Shown one piece after another: positions 8,046-16,289 of a stretch of DNA of 64,000 bases (the first letter of the stretch is position 1; each line of letters begins with the position of its first letter). The stretch is from positions 38,655 through 102,654 of the forward strand of contig CACBHZ010000001.1 of NCBI GenBank assembly GCA_902539195.1, in the 5' to 3' direction. This stretch comes from an uncultured Pelagibacteraceae bacterium. Its GTDB lineage: Bacteria; Pseudomonadota; Alphaproteobacteria; Pelagibacterales; Pelagibacteraceae. A model generated the notes under the pieces. That model ran no database searches. It saw nothing but the letters and a program-made list of their open reading frames with translations, and was not told the origin of the DNA. Position numbers and translations under genes: made by a program.

Positions 8046-9537
8046 TGGAACCTCCTCCCATTAGAAGTCCTAATTTTTCTGGAGTCACTTCCTCTGAGGG
8101 CATTATTTTTGAAAGCTTGCCTTTGTAAATAACTGCAATTCTATCACTGAGTTTTAATAACTCCTCCGTGTCTGTAGAAATCAAAATCGTTGATTTTTCT
8201 TGATTATTAATTTTTATAAGTGTTTCATGAATATAATTGATTGCACCCACATCGAGTCCCCATGTTGGATTGTAACAAATTAATAATTCCGGAGCTGTAA
8301 TTAATTCCCTCCCTAAAATAAGTTTTTGCAAATTTCCACCCGATAGAAATTGACTTTTTAATTCTACATTGTCAGTATTTACTGAGAAATCAGATAATAT
8401 TTTCTTAGAATGCTCTTTAATTTTTCTTTCATTTACCAAACCTTTTTCAAAAAAATTTGATGACTTGAAATTATTTAAAGCTACATTTTCATATATTTTT
8501 AATTCAGGTACAGCTGCTTGAGATATTCTATCTTCAGGAGAAAAAGCCATTAAATACTCTCGTCGTTGCTTTGGATTAAGCTTAGCAATTTCTTTATTTC
8601 GAAAAATGATTGATGTATCAGGTGTAATAATTTCCCCACTCAAAATTTGAAAGAGTTCGTTTTGACCATTACCAGAAATACCTGCTATACCTAAACATTC
8701 TCCTTTCTTTACAGAAAAGTTTAGATTAACTAAATTTGTTTCAAAAGGATCATCGCTATAAAAATTTAAATGTTTCACTTTAAATATCTCATCTTTATTT
8801 TTGGAAATATTAATTTTTTTCTTAATTTTCGCTAGTTTTTGACCAACCATCTTATTTGCGAGAGTTTCAACTTTTTCATTTTGTGTTTGGCTAACAGATA
8901 CGACCTTACCTTTTCGCATTACTGCAACTTCATCGCATAAAGACAAAACTTCTTTTAATTTGTGAGTAATGTAAATAATTAATATTCCTTCATCACAGAA
9001 TTTTTTTAAAGATATAAATAATTCTTCTGTTTCTTGCTCAGTCAAAACAGATGTAGGCTCGTCCATGATTAGAACTTTAGGGCTTCTTAAAAGGCATCTT
9101 ATAATCTCAACTTTTTGCTTTTGTCCTGCTGATAAATTTAATACAGGAACATCAAGGTCAATACTAAAGTTATATTTTTTTAATATTTCATTTATTCTTA
9201 CCCTTAAACTTTTGTTATCTTCAGTTGCATCTATACTTAAGTTTTCAAATACTGACAAAGTTTCAAATAAATTGAAATGCTGAAAAACCATTCCAATTTT
9301 ATTTTTTTTGGCATCTAGTGGAGAACTTAATTTTAAATTTTTTTCATTTAAAAAAACCTCACCATTATCTGGGCTTATTACGCCAGACAAAATTTTTACC
9401 AATGTGGATTTACCAGCTCCGTTCTCTCCCAAAAGTGCGTATATTTTTCCACTTTTAAATTGAAGAGATACATTATCATTAGCTACACATCCTGGATATA
9501 TTTTTGATATATTTGATATTCTTAAGTCTGTTGCCAT
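8038..9537 (-). CDS. nucleoside-type ABC transporter ATP-binding protein (duplicated ATPase, NupO-like)
   Basis: The 499-residue protein contains two fused ATPase domains, the normal arrangement for sugar/nucleoside importers of this class. The first has Walker A GENGAGKST at residues 37-45, signature LSAGQKQKVE and Walker B VLIMDEPTS. The second has a degenerate Walker A (GISGNGQNE, no GKST), but keeps the signature LSGGNLQK and ends in a GLDVGA D-loop region. Only the first site should hydrolyse ATP fully, as is usual in this family. It is the first gene of the importer operon; a 138-base gap upstream separates it from the divergent lipoprotein gene. Confidence 0.93.
   Translation of the reverse strand: MATDLRISNISKIYPGCVANDNVSLQFKSGKIYALLGENGAGKSTLVKILSGVISPDNGEVFLNEKNLKLSSPLDAKKNKIGMVFQHFNLFETLSVFENLSIDATEDNKSLRVRINEILKKYNFSIDLDVPVLNLSAGQKQKVEIIRCLLRSPKVLIMDEPTSVLTEQETEELFISLKKFCDEGILIIYITHKLKEVLSLCDEVAVMRKGKVVSVSQTQNEKVETLANKMVGQKLAKIKKKINISKNKDEIFKVKHLNFYSDDPFETNLVNLNFSVKKGECLGIAGISGNGQNELFQILSGEIITPDTSIIFRNKEIAKLNPKQRREYLMAFSPEDRISQAAVPELKIYENVALNNFKSSNFFEKGLVNERKIKEHSKKILSDFSVNTDNVELKSQFLSGGNLQKLILGRELITAPELLICYNPTWGLDVGAINYIHETLIKINNQEKSTILISTDTEELLKLSDRIAVIYKGKLSKIMPSEEVTPEKLGLLMGGGSID
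8049..8059 (-). promoter_or_regulatory. strong ribosome binding site deciding a TTG start
   Basis: Read on the minus strand this is GGGAGGAGGTT, among the strongest Shine-Dalgarno matches in the window. It lies inside the last codons of the ATPase gene (the C-terminal MGGGSID stretch) a few bases before TTG 8045. It is the reason for preferring the TTG over the ATG 33 bases further in. Confidence 0.8.
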
Positions 9538-9615
9538 AGCATTTCTTTAATATAATAAATCAATAACTCAATAATCTTTAAAATTTCCTATCTTTTCAAA
9601 TTTGTATTAAATTCA

Positions 9616-9647
9616 AACAATTTAATGAAAGTTTTGAACAAATTGTT
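9616..9647. repeat. inverted repeat in divergent intergenic region
   Basis: The arms AACAATTT (9616-9623) and AAATTGTT (9640-9647) form a perfect 8-bp inverted repeat with a 16-base spacer. It lies in the gap between the divergently transcribed nucleoside-importer operon and the lipoprotein gene. It could be an operator for a dimeric regulator. With this base composition, chance is also possible. Confidence 0.3.
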
Positions 9648-9675
9648 AACATAATTCAACTTTAGGTATGTATTA

Positions 9676-10008
9676 ATGATTATCGCTTTTAAATATAATA
9701 CTTTATCAAAAAAGTTTATTGCTCTGTTTATCACATTAACAATAATTTTTTTAACTGGATGCCAGACAATTAAAAAGAAATCTGATGAAGTGGCTGAAAA
9801 AGAGAACGAGAAATTTGGTCAATTCGTTGGAAAAGAAGTTAATGAGATGAGATTAGAATTAGGCTCACCTTCAGAAGATTTTGTAAATGAACTTGGAAAT
9901 GAAATGCTTATCTACAAAACAAAAAAATATGGAATTCCTTGTGAAAGGAAATTTGAGGTGAATGCATCAGGGGTTATTATAGGATTTAGTTCTAGTGGAT
10001 GTATTTAG
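9676..10008 (+). CDS. small outer-membrane-type lipoprotein, SmpA/BamE-like
   Basis: The 110-residue protein has an N-terminal hydrophobic segment ending in the lipobox LTGC, so it should be lipid-modified at that cysteine (about residue 29). After a charged linker (KKKSDEVAEKENEK) comes a compact domain: GKEVNEMRLELGSPSEDF, then LIYKTKKYGIPCERKFEV. This resembles the SmpA/OmlA fold of BamE, in which a short helix and G.P motif precede three strands. The similarity is recognised by pattern only. The two C-terminal cysteines (IPCERK and SSGC) may form a disulfide. The gene stands alone between a divergent operon and a hairpin. Confidence 0.7.
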   Translation: MIIAFKYNTLSKKFIALFITLTIIFLTGCQTIKKKSDEVAEKENEKFGQFVGKEVNEMRLELGSPSEDFVNELGNEMLIYKTKKYGIPCERKFEVNASGVIIGFSSSGCI

Positions 10009-10009
10009 T

Positions 10010-10032
10010 CTTGTGGGGACTAGCCCCACAAG
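10010..10032. terminator. 9-bp GC-rich hairpin between convergent genes
   Basis: CTTGTGGGG and CCCCACAAG form a perfect 9-bp stem around a 5-base loop, starting 1 base after the lipoprotein stop and ending 8 bases before the hsp20 stop on the other strand. It is placed like a terminator, but neither side has a good T-run. It may rather be an RNA 3'-end stabiliser or a weak two-way terminator. Confidence 0.5.
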
Positions 10033-10040
10033 CAAGGTAC

Positions 10041-10487
10041 TTATTTAATTTCAATAAGTTTCTTTTTTTTATGTTCCGGGATAATCCTTTCACATGCAAT
10101 TGTTAAAAGACCATCTTTTAACTCTGCACCATTCACTTTTACATCATCAGCAATTGTAAATGATCTCGCAAATTGTCTTTGCGATATACCTTTATGGATT
10201 ATCTCTCCATCTTGGTTTTTGTTTTCACTTCTATCAACTTGTTTAGTTCTTACAGTTAATAGATTATCTTCAAACTCTACCTCAACATCTTTTTTGCCAA
10301 AACCAGCTAAAGCAACTTCAATTGAGTAGTTATCTTTGCCAGTTCTTCTTATGTTGTAAGGCGGGTAGTTTGATTGCATACTTAAACTACCATTACCTAA
10401 CATGCTTTCGAATTGGTCAAACATATCGTCAAAACCAATTGAGAAAGGCCGAAGTGAGTTGAAAATTGATAGATCCTTACTTGTCAT
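10041..10487 (-). CDS. ibpA: Hsp20/IbpA-type small heat-shock protein
   Basis: The alpha-crystallin domain spans about residues 35-125: NYPPYNIRRTGKDNYSIEVA begins it, then the strand GDGEI-like loop (QDGEIIHKGIS), and near its end ELKDGLLTIACERIIPE. A C-terminal IEI-type motif follows (KLIEIK). IbpA-type proteins bind unfolding proteins and hold them for refolding. I set the start at ATG 10487 because a near-perfect AAGGAGGAT ribosome binding site sits immediately upstream; a longer frame begins only at a TTG (10502). A sigma-32-like promoter lies about 60 bases upstream. Confidence 0.93.
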   Translation of the reverse strand: MTSKDLSIFNSLRPFSIGFDDMFDQFESMLGNGSLSMQSNYPPYNIRRTGKDNYSIEVALAGFGKKDVEVEFEDNLLTVRTKQVDRSENKNQDGEIIHKGISQRQFARSFTIADDVKVNGAELKDGLLTIACERIIPEHKKKKLIEIK

Positions 10488-10548
10488 ATTATCCTCCTTC
10501 AATTAAGCAAGTTTATTTATTGATAGCCCCATTAGGCGACTAACAATG

Positions 10549-10579
10549 TATATATGGTAATTAATTTTGATATTTCAAG
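10549..10579 (-). promoter_or_regulatory. candidate sigma-32 (RpoH) heat-shock promoter of ibpA
   Basis: On the minus strand, CTTGAAA (10579-10573) is followed after 13 bases by TACCATATA. This matches the CTTGAAA-N13-CCCCATnT architecture known for RpoH promoters. The -35 abuts the end of the oligopeptidase gene. The same GATCTTGAAA core with the same 13-base spacing occurs upstream of groES, the other heat-shock gene in the window. Confidence 0.72.
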
Positions 10580-10580
10580 A

Positions 10581-12662
10581 TCAAGTATTTAATTTGCCAG
10601 CTATTTTCAAAGCGAATGCGTAGTCTACTGCAATTTCCTCAATTGCTCCATCTCTTCCAGATTTTCCTCCATGACCCGCATTCATTTCTGTTTTTAATAA
10701 AAGTAAATTGTTATCGGTTTTGTACTCTCTTAATTTTGCAGTAAATTTTGCTGGCTCATCAAACAATACCCTATTATCACTTAGACTTGTTGTTATCAAA
10801 ATATTTGGGTAATCCATCTTTTTAATATTGTTGTAAGGCGCATATGAAAATATGTAATCAAAGTGTTCTTTTTTATCTTTAGCATTTCCAAATTCATCAA
10901 ATTCGCCGACTGTTAATGGTAAGGAATGATCTAAGTTCGTGGTCAACGAGTCAACGAAAGGAACAGCCATAACAATACCCAAAAATAATTCAGGCGCTTG
11001 GTTAACAACGGCTCCCATTAAAAGACCTCCAGCAGATCCACCCATTCCAATAATATTACCTTTAGACGTAAACTTTTTTTCAATTAAAAATTTTGCAGAA
11101 GCAATGTAATCTTCAAAAGTATTTTTCTTGTTTAATAACTTTCCTTCTTTCCACCATTTCATTCCTTTTTCCATACCACCTCTAATATGAGAAGTTACCC
11201 ATATAATATCTCGCTCTATTAAACTTATTCTGGTTGAAGAAAAACTTGGTGACATAGAACTACCGTAAGATCCATAACCATATAATAATAATTTTGCAGA
11301 TCCATCTAATTTAGTTTTTTTATGTCTTGTTATAGTTAAAGGAACCATTCTTCCGTCATGAGAGGCACACTCTAATCTTTCAACTATGTAGTCATCAGAA
11401 TTATGGCCACTAGGAATCTCTTGTTCTTTAACTAATTTTTTCTCCTTTGTTTTAAGATTGTATAAGTAAGTCCTTCCAGGAGTTTTTGGTGATGAATACG
11501 ATAAATAAACGGTATCTGTATTTCTATCTCTTTGGGTTAACGACACACCAGGAACAATAACTATTTCATCTGAAAAAAATATTTCTTCTTCTTCATCATT
11601 TTTTGGATTTCTTAATATTAATTTTGATAATGCATTTGAAGTTTCAGATCTTATAATCCAATCATTTAAGAAAATTAATCCTCCAATTAAAACCTCTTCT
11701 CGTGCAGGTATAAATGTTTCCCACTCCTTTTTTTCTAAATCATTTGTCTTTTCGATCTTAAAATCTTCTGCATCTTCATTTGTATGTTTATAGAAATTAC
11801 CATTCCATGAATTAACAGAATATATTATCCCTCTTTTCCTTTTATCAATTAGTTTTGGTTTTGGAATTATTTCATCTGCTTTAAAATAATACTGTTCGGA
11901 CGTATTATGATCAGATGACGTAATAAAAAAATACTTCTCATCAGAGCTAAGTCCTATGCCTACAGTAAAAGCTTCACTTTCTTCTCTAAAGATAAGAATG
12001 TCTTTACTAGTAGGAGTTCCAATTTCGTGCCTATAAATTTCTCTCGGTCTATGATTGTCATCAAGCTTAGAGTAAAAAATATATTTGTCATCTAAGCTAA
12101 ATGTTATTCCACCACTTGTATTTTCAATTTTTTCACCAACTTGCTCTCGACTTTTAATATCTCTTATATGTATGGTGTAATATTCAGATCCTTTTAAATC
12201 TAATGAATAAGCTAGTAATTTATCATTATAGCTAACTTCTAAGTCTCCAAGCCCAAAATACTCTGTTTTAAGCTTTTCTTTTTCTAAATCACCATTCCAA
12301 ATTTCTTCTATTTCATCAGAATCAATTTTTTTTCTTAACTTTATAGAATAATTTCCTTTTGTTGTTGTTTTTGTCCAGTAACTATATCTTACATCTTTAA
12401 ACGGAAGAGACTCATCATCAAGTTTAATTCTTCCTTTAATCTCATCGAATAAAACTTTTTGAATTTCTTTTGTATCTGACATTTGATGACTAAAATAATC
12501 ATTTTCATCTTCAAGATATTTTCTCACCTCTGGCAATAATTTTGAACTATCTCTCAATACTTCAAGTATATTTTCCTGATGTATCCAACTATAATCGTCT
12601 TCCCAAGTTACGTTGTGACAAGATTTTAATTCTGGTTTTTTTTTAAGCTGTGGTATTTTCAT
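10581..12662 (-). CDS. ptrB: oligopeptidase B (S9 prolyl-oligopeptidase family)
   Basis: The 693-residue protein has the usual length of protease II. An N-terminal beta-propeller (about residues 70-400) precedes an alpha/beta-hydrolase domain. The nucleophile lies in GGSAGG (Ser about 543), the aspartate in SLSDNRV and the histidine in NAGHGGKSGR. RGGMEKGMKWWKEGK before the nucleophile is typical of oligopeptidase B, which cleaves short peptides after Arg or Lys. No signal peptide is visible, so it acts in the cytoplasm. It lies upstream of ibpA on the same strand, but ibpA appears to have its own promoter at the very end of this gene. Confidence 0.93.
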   Translation of the reverse strand: MKIPQLKKKPELKSCHNVTWEDDYSWIHQENILEVLRDSSKLLPEVRKYLEDENDYFSHQMSDTKEIQKVLFDEIKGRIKLDDESLPFKDVRYSYWTKTTTKGNYSIKLRKKIDSDEIEEIWNGDLEKEKLKTEYFGLGDLEVSYNDKLLAYSLDLKGSEYYTIHIRDIKSREQVGEKIENTSGGITFSLDDKYIFYSKLDDNHRPREIYRHEIGTPTSKDILIFREESEAFTVGIGLSSDEKYFFITSSDHNTSEQYYFKADEIIPKPKLIDKRKRGIIYSVNSWNGNFYKHTNEDAEDFKIEKTNDLEKKEWETFIPAREEVLIGGLIFLNDWIIRSETSNALSKLILRNPKNDEEEEIFFSDEIVIVPGVSLTQRDRNTDTVYLSYSSPKTPGRTYLYNLKTKEKKLVKEQEIPSGHNSDDYIVERLECASHDGRMVPLTITRHKKTKLDGSAKLLLYGYGSYGSSMSPSFSSTRISLIERDIIWVTSHIRGGMEKGMKWWKEGKLLNKKNTFEDYIASAKFLIEKKFTSKGNIIGMGGSAGGLLMGAVVNQAPELFLGIVMAVPFVDSLTTNLDHSLPLTVGEFDEFGNAKDKKEHFDYIFSYAPYNNIKKMDYPNILITTSLSDNRVLFDEPAKFTAKLREYKTDNNLLLLKTEMNAGHGGKSGRDGAIEEIAVDYAFALKIAGKLNT

Positions 12663-12679
12663 TTAAATTTAATTAATTT

Positions 12680-13189
12680 ATGAATATTTTTTTTGCAATA
12701 CTAATAATCTTTATAATTCTTTATATTTTACTCAATTGGTTTGCCAAAACTTCAACAAAAAAAATATCAAAATTTGTAAGAACATTTATTATATTTTCTT
12801 CAATATTGTTAGCGGTAATAATGGCATATGCAGGAAGATATATATTTTCCTTACCATTTATGTTGGCTATTTTGCCTTTAATTAAAACGAAAGCAGGTAT
12901 TTCTTTATTTCAGTTATTTAGATTATGGGGACTTTTTAGAGTTTTAAAAAATTCTGGCAGATTTAATTTTAATCAATTTAATCAAAATATGTCATCTCAA
13001 AATATGAGTTTAGATGAAGCATATAGAATTTTAAATTTAGATCCCAAAAAAAAATATACAAAAGATGAAGTGATGAATTCTTATAAAAAAATTATGAAAA
13101 AAATTCATCCAGATAGAAGTCCAGAATTAAATAATATTGCTACTTTAGTGAACCAAGCCAAAGACACAGTCTTAAAATCGGTTGTTTAA
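12680..13189 (+). CDS. membrane-anchored J-domain protein (TIM14/Pam18-like)
   Basis: The 169-residue protein has two hydrophobic segments (about 3-20 and 32-65), a short linker, and a C-terminal J domain of about 60 residues with the HPD motif in KKIHPDRS. J domains stimulate ATP hydrolysis by DnaK-type Hsp70. Membrane-anchored forms with a C-terminal J domain resemble mitochondrial Pam18, an alphaproteobacterial-type architecture. There is no Gly/Phe region or zinc finger, so it is not a general DnaJ. Its stop shares the tetranucleotide TTAA with the stop of the convergent glycosyltransferase gene. Confidence 0.8.
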   Translation: MNIFFAILIIFIILYILLNWFAKTSTKKISKFVRTFIIFSSILLAVIMAYAGRYIFSLPFMLAILPLIKTKAGISLFQLFRLWGLFRVLKNSGRFNFNQFNQNMSSQNMSLDEAYRILNLDPKKKYTKDEVMNSYKKIMKKIHPDRSPELNNIATLVNQAKDTVLKSVV

Positions 13190-14121
13190 GTATAACTTAG
13201 TATTGATTTGTACACTTGTTCGACCTTAATTAAATTTGGATCAATTTCACTTCCATGTGTAATATTATTAACATCATATCCTTCAGGAATAATTCTAATA
13301 TGATTAGGAGTATAATCTGTATAAGCTTTTGGTGTGTCCAATAAAATCACAAGGCTTGGTTTGCCGGATTGTGATGAGATATGTGAACCAAATGAATCAT
13401 TCCCCACATACATATCTGCAGAAGCTACAAAAGGTATTACTTCTGAGATATTTTTGTTACTAAGATCTGTAATATTATCTCCTTCAACCTTATCTATTAT
13501 TTCTTGAGCAATTAATTTTTCATTAGGACCACACAAAATAAAAAAATTAAATTTATTTAGTTTATTTAACTCATTTATTAGATTTGAGTAATTATCAGTG
13601 CCCCATTTTGTTGTTGGACCTGAAGATCCAGCTCCTATTACAATGTTAAATTTTGATTTATCAAAATAAGTTGAGACACTTTTAAGTTTATTTTCATTTA
13701 TGTGAATTTTTGTGTATGTTTGACATTTCTCTATGTTTAATACACTCGCAGTAAACTTTTGTGCTGCGTTGATTAAATGAATATTTTTCTTTTTAAATAA
13801 AGGATAGTGATAAATATCTTTTATTCCAGCTAACTTACACGCGATGAATATTCTAGGACTTGGATAATAAATAAATATTTTATCAAAATTGTATTTTTTT
13901 AACTCTGAGGAAAAACTAAATATATTTTTAAATTTATTATATTTTTTATCTATTACTATGACTTCTTTAATTTTAGGATCATCCTTTAATGCATCCGACA
14001 AATTATTGCATAATGTAAAAACTGTTATAGGTCCAAACTTTTTAGATAATTGATGCACATAACTTAGATGTAACAAATTTGCTCCAAGACCTATATAGCT
14101 AAGATAAACACAAACTTTCAT
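13186..14121 (-). CDS. glycosyltransferase family 9 (heptosyltransferase-like)
   Basis: The 311-residue protein has the two-domain GT-B layout of ADP-heptose:LPS heptosyltransferases. The N-terminal domain contains YIGLGANLLHLSYV and a DALKDDPKIKEVIVID strand. The C-terminal domain has IVIGAGSSGPTTKWG, the equivalent of the family's GA....KRWP motif, and YVGNDSFGSHISSQSGKPSLVIL, which matches the conserved GxDSGxxHxA sugar-nucleotide loop. It probably adds a sugar to lipopolysaccharide core or another envelope glycan at the inner membrane. It stands alone, away from the lipid A genes near 41-46 kb. The donor sugar cannot be told. Confidence 0.82.
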   Translation of the reverse strand: MKVCVYLSYIGLGANLLHLSYVHQLSKKFGPITVFTLCNNLSDALKDDPKIKEVIVIDKKYNKFKNIFSFSSELKKYNFDKIFIYYPSPRIFIACKLAGIKDIYHYPLFKKKNIHLINAAQKFTASVLNIEKCQTYTKIHINENKLKSVSTYFDKSKFNIVIGAGSSGPTTKWGTDNYSNLINELNKLNKFNFFILCGPNEKLIAQEIIDKVEGDNITDLSNKNISEVIPFVASADMYVGNDSFGSHISSQSGKPSLVILLDTPKAYTDYTPNHIRIIPEGYDVNNITHGSEIDPNLIKVEQVYKSILSYT

Positions 14122-14194
14122 AAGTATTTAAAATATATTTTTTTATTATTTTTTTCTTAAATCTATTCTATAATTATAGTCATATAATTAAGTT

Positions 14195-15073
14195 ATGATT
14201 AATGGAATATATGCAGCTACATTGTCAGTATTAGATAAAAATCTGGCGTTAAATAGTGAAAAAACGATTAAATATGCTGAAAATCTAATGGAGAAAGGTT
14301 GCCATGGAGTAGTTTTTTTTGGAAGTACAGGACAATCACAACTCATATCTCTTTCGGAAAAAATTCAATTAATCAATTTGTTACCAAAAAGTAATTATAG
14401 AGATAAATTTATAATTGGAACCGGTCTTAATTCGCTAGTTGATAATATTAATTTGATAAAAATAGCCAAATCAAATGGATTTAATAAATTTTTAATTATG
14501 CCCCCTGCCTATTATAAGTATAGCGATCACGATGTGATTAATTTTTACTCAAGAATAATAGATGAAATTAATGAATGTAAAATAATTTTATATAATTTCG
14601 AAAAACTCTCAGGATATAAATTTAGTATTGATTGTGTTGAAGAGCTAGTAAAAAAATTTCCAAGTCAAATAGTTGGAGTAAAAGACAGCTCTTATAATTT
14701 GTATGAAAATTTGAAAATAGATAATTTTTCAGTAATGCCAGGTTCAGAATCAAAATTATTGAAAGGACTTGAAATAGGTTGCTCTGGAATAATCACAGCA
14801 ACAACAAATGTTACTTCAATTTTGGCAAGAGATGTTTATGATAAATTTCAAAATGGATCGGATCAATCTTCAAACGAAAAGTTGTGTTTAGTGAGAAGTA
14901 TTTTCGATAAATTTAATTTGATTTCAGGTTTACATACCTTCATGGCACAAATTGATAAGGACTATCAGAATTTAATTCCACCATTGAAGTTATTAAATGA
15001 AAATGAAAAAAAAATATTTTTTGCTGAACTTCAAAAACTTGATTTTGACTTTAAGCATTTGAAAGCGGCATAA
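14195..15073 (+). CDS. DapA/N-acetylneuraminate-lyase family aldolase
   Basis: The 292-residue TIM-barrel protein is of the DHDPS/NAL type. GVVFFGSTGQSQLISLSEK corresponds to the family G(T/S)TGE loop. The catalytic tyrosine is in ILYNFEK and the Schiff-base lysine in VGVKDSS (about residue 163). A true DapA would normally show GTTGE and YNVPGRT; here the second motif reads YNFEKLSGY. The protein is therefore more likely a pyruvate- or 2-oxoacid-dependent aldolase of another specificity. It is coupled to the next gene by a TAATG overlap. The C-terminal third is divergent from characterised enzymes. The substrate is unknown. Confidence 0.78.
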   Translation: MINGIYAATLSVLDKNLALNSEKTIKYAENLMEKGCHGVVFFGSTGQSQLISLSEKIQLINLLPKSNYRDKFIIGTGLNSLVDNINLIKIAKSNGFNKFLIMPPAYYKYSDHDVINFYSRIIDEINECKIILYNFEKLSGYKFSIDCVEELVKKFPSQIVGVKDSSYNLYENLKIDNFSVMPGSESKLLKGLEIGCSGIITATTNVTSILARDVYDKFQNGSDQSSNEKLCLVRSIFDKFNLISGLHTFMAQIDKDYQNLIPPLKLLNENEKKIFFAELQKLDFDFKHLKAA

Positions 15074-16260
15074 TGAAACTTATAAATTTTTTAAATGATT
15101 TGTTCAAAGAAGATGGCTTTATCTTAATAGATTATAATTCTAATAGGTATGTAATTGGGAAACCTTTGAAAGAAACTCCAATAGAGTTACAATTACTAGA
15201 TAAAAGCTTGAACCAAAAATTACTGTTTCATCCTGATTTATATTTTGGTGAAGCATATACCAATGGCTCTTTAAGATTAAAAAATGGAACTTTGACAGAA
15301 TTTCTTGATATAGCTTTTAAAAATATTGGAAGAGCAGATATTAATATTTATGGAAAGACATTAAATAAAATAAAGGGAACTTTAAAATATTTAACAAGTT
15401 TTAATAAAATTGTTAAATCTAAACAAAATGTTGCACATCATTATGATATTTCAGAAAAATTATATGATTTGTTTCTTGATAAAAAAAGACAATATTCATG
15501 TGCATACTTCAAAAATGAGAATGATACTTTGGAAACTGCTCAAGAAAATAAAATTGATCACATAATTAAAAAACTTCATATACAACCTAACCAAAAAGTT
15601 TTAGATATTGGATCTGGTTGGGGAACACTTGCAATTGACATTGCAAAAAAAACAAAAGCTTCGGTTACTGGAATTACACTTTCAGAAAATCAATTGAAAT
15701 ATAGTCAAGAAAAAGCTAAAGAATTAAATTTAGATAATCAAGTTGAATTTAAATTAATAGATTACAGACAGTTGAATGAAAAATTTGATAGGATAGTCAG
15801 TGTTGGAATGTTTGAGCATGTTGGAAAAAAATTCTATCAAACCTATTTCAATAGAGTGTCTCAAATGTTAAAAAAGGATGGAGTAGCTTTGATACATACA
15901 ATTGGATCAAATCTTCCACCTAGAGACCCGCAGCCTTGGATAACAAAATATATATTTCCTGGCGGATATACCCCTAGTTTGAGCGAAATAGCGAGGCCAA
16001 TAGAGGATTCTGGACTGATAGCTACAGATATAGAAATTTTAAGGATGCACTATGCCCACACTTTAAGAAACTGGAAAGAAAGATTTTTATCAAAAAAAGT
16101 AGAAGTTTTAGAAATGTTTGATGAAAAATTTTTAAGGATGTGGGAATTTTATCTTGCAAGTTGTGAAATGGCTTTTAAATGGGGAGATCAAGTTGTATTT
16201 CAACTTCAGCTAACCAAAGATATAAGATCTGTTCCTAATACTAGAGACTATATTTATTAA
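15073..16260 (+). CDS. cyclopropane-fatty-acyl-phospholipid synthase family methyltransferase
   Basis: The 395-residue protein has an N-terminal lipid-binding region (about 1-110) and a SAM-dependent methyltransferase domain with motif I VLDIGSGWGTLAI (about 176-188) and the family-specific GMFEHVGKKFYQTYF. The C-terminal half carries RMHYAHTLRNWKERF and WEFYLASCEMAFKWGDQVVF, the usual CFA synthase signatures. The enzyme class transfers a methylene or methyl group from SAM to unsaturated phospholipid chains. Membrane cyclopropanation is the default guess; methylation of a different lipid is possible. It begins on the last base of the aldolase stop and so is translated with it. Confidence 0.87.
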   Translation: MKLINFLNDLFKEDGFILIDYNSNRYVIGKPLKETPIELQLLDKSLNQKLLFHPDLYFGEAYTNGSLRLKNGTLTEFLDIAFKNIGRADINIYGKTLNKIKGTLKYLTSFNKIVKSKQNVAHHYDISEKLYDLFLDKKRQYSCAYFKNENDTLETAQENKIDHIIKKLHIQPNQKVLDIGSGWGTLAIDIAKKTKASVTGITLSENQLKYSQEKAKELNLDNQVEFKLIDYRQLNEKFDRIVSVGMFEHVGKKFYQTYFNRVSQMLKKDGVALIHTIGSNLPPRDPQPWITKYIFPGGYTPSLSEIARPIEDSGLIATDIEILRMHYAHTLRNWKERFLSKKVEVLEMFDEKFLRMWEFYLASCEMAFKWGDQVVFQLQLTKDIRSVPNTRDYIY

Positions 16261-16289
16261 AAATTAGCTGATAAAGCTGTATTTCTTAA

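Noticed and set aside
10503..10545. Hairpin in the ibpA 5' leader (TAGTC...GGGGCTA with one bulge) as a ROSE-type RNA thermometer
   Set aside because: The stem does not include the ribosome binding site and lacks the UxGCU element of ROSE thermometers; only seven pairs with a bulge.
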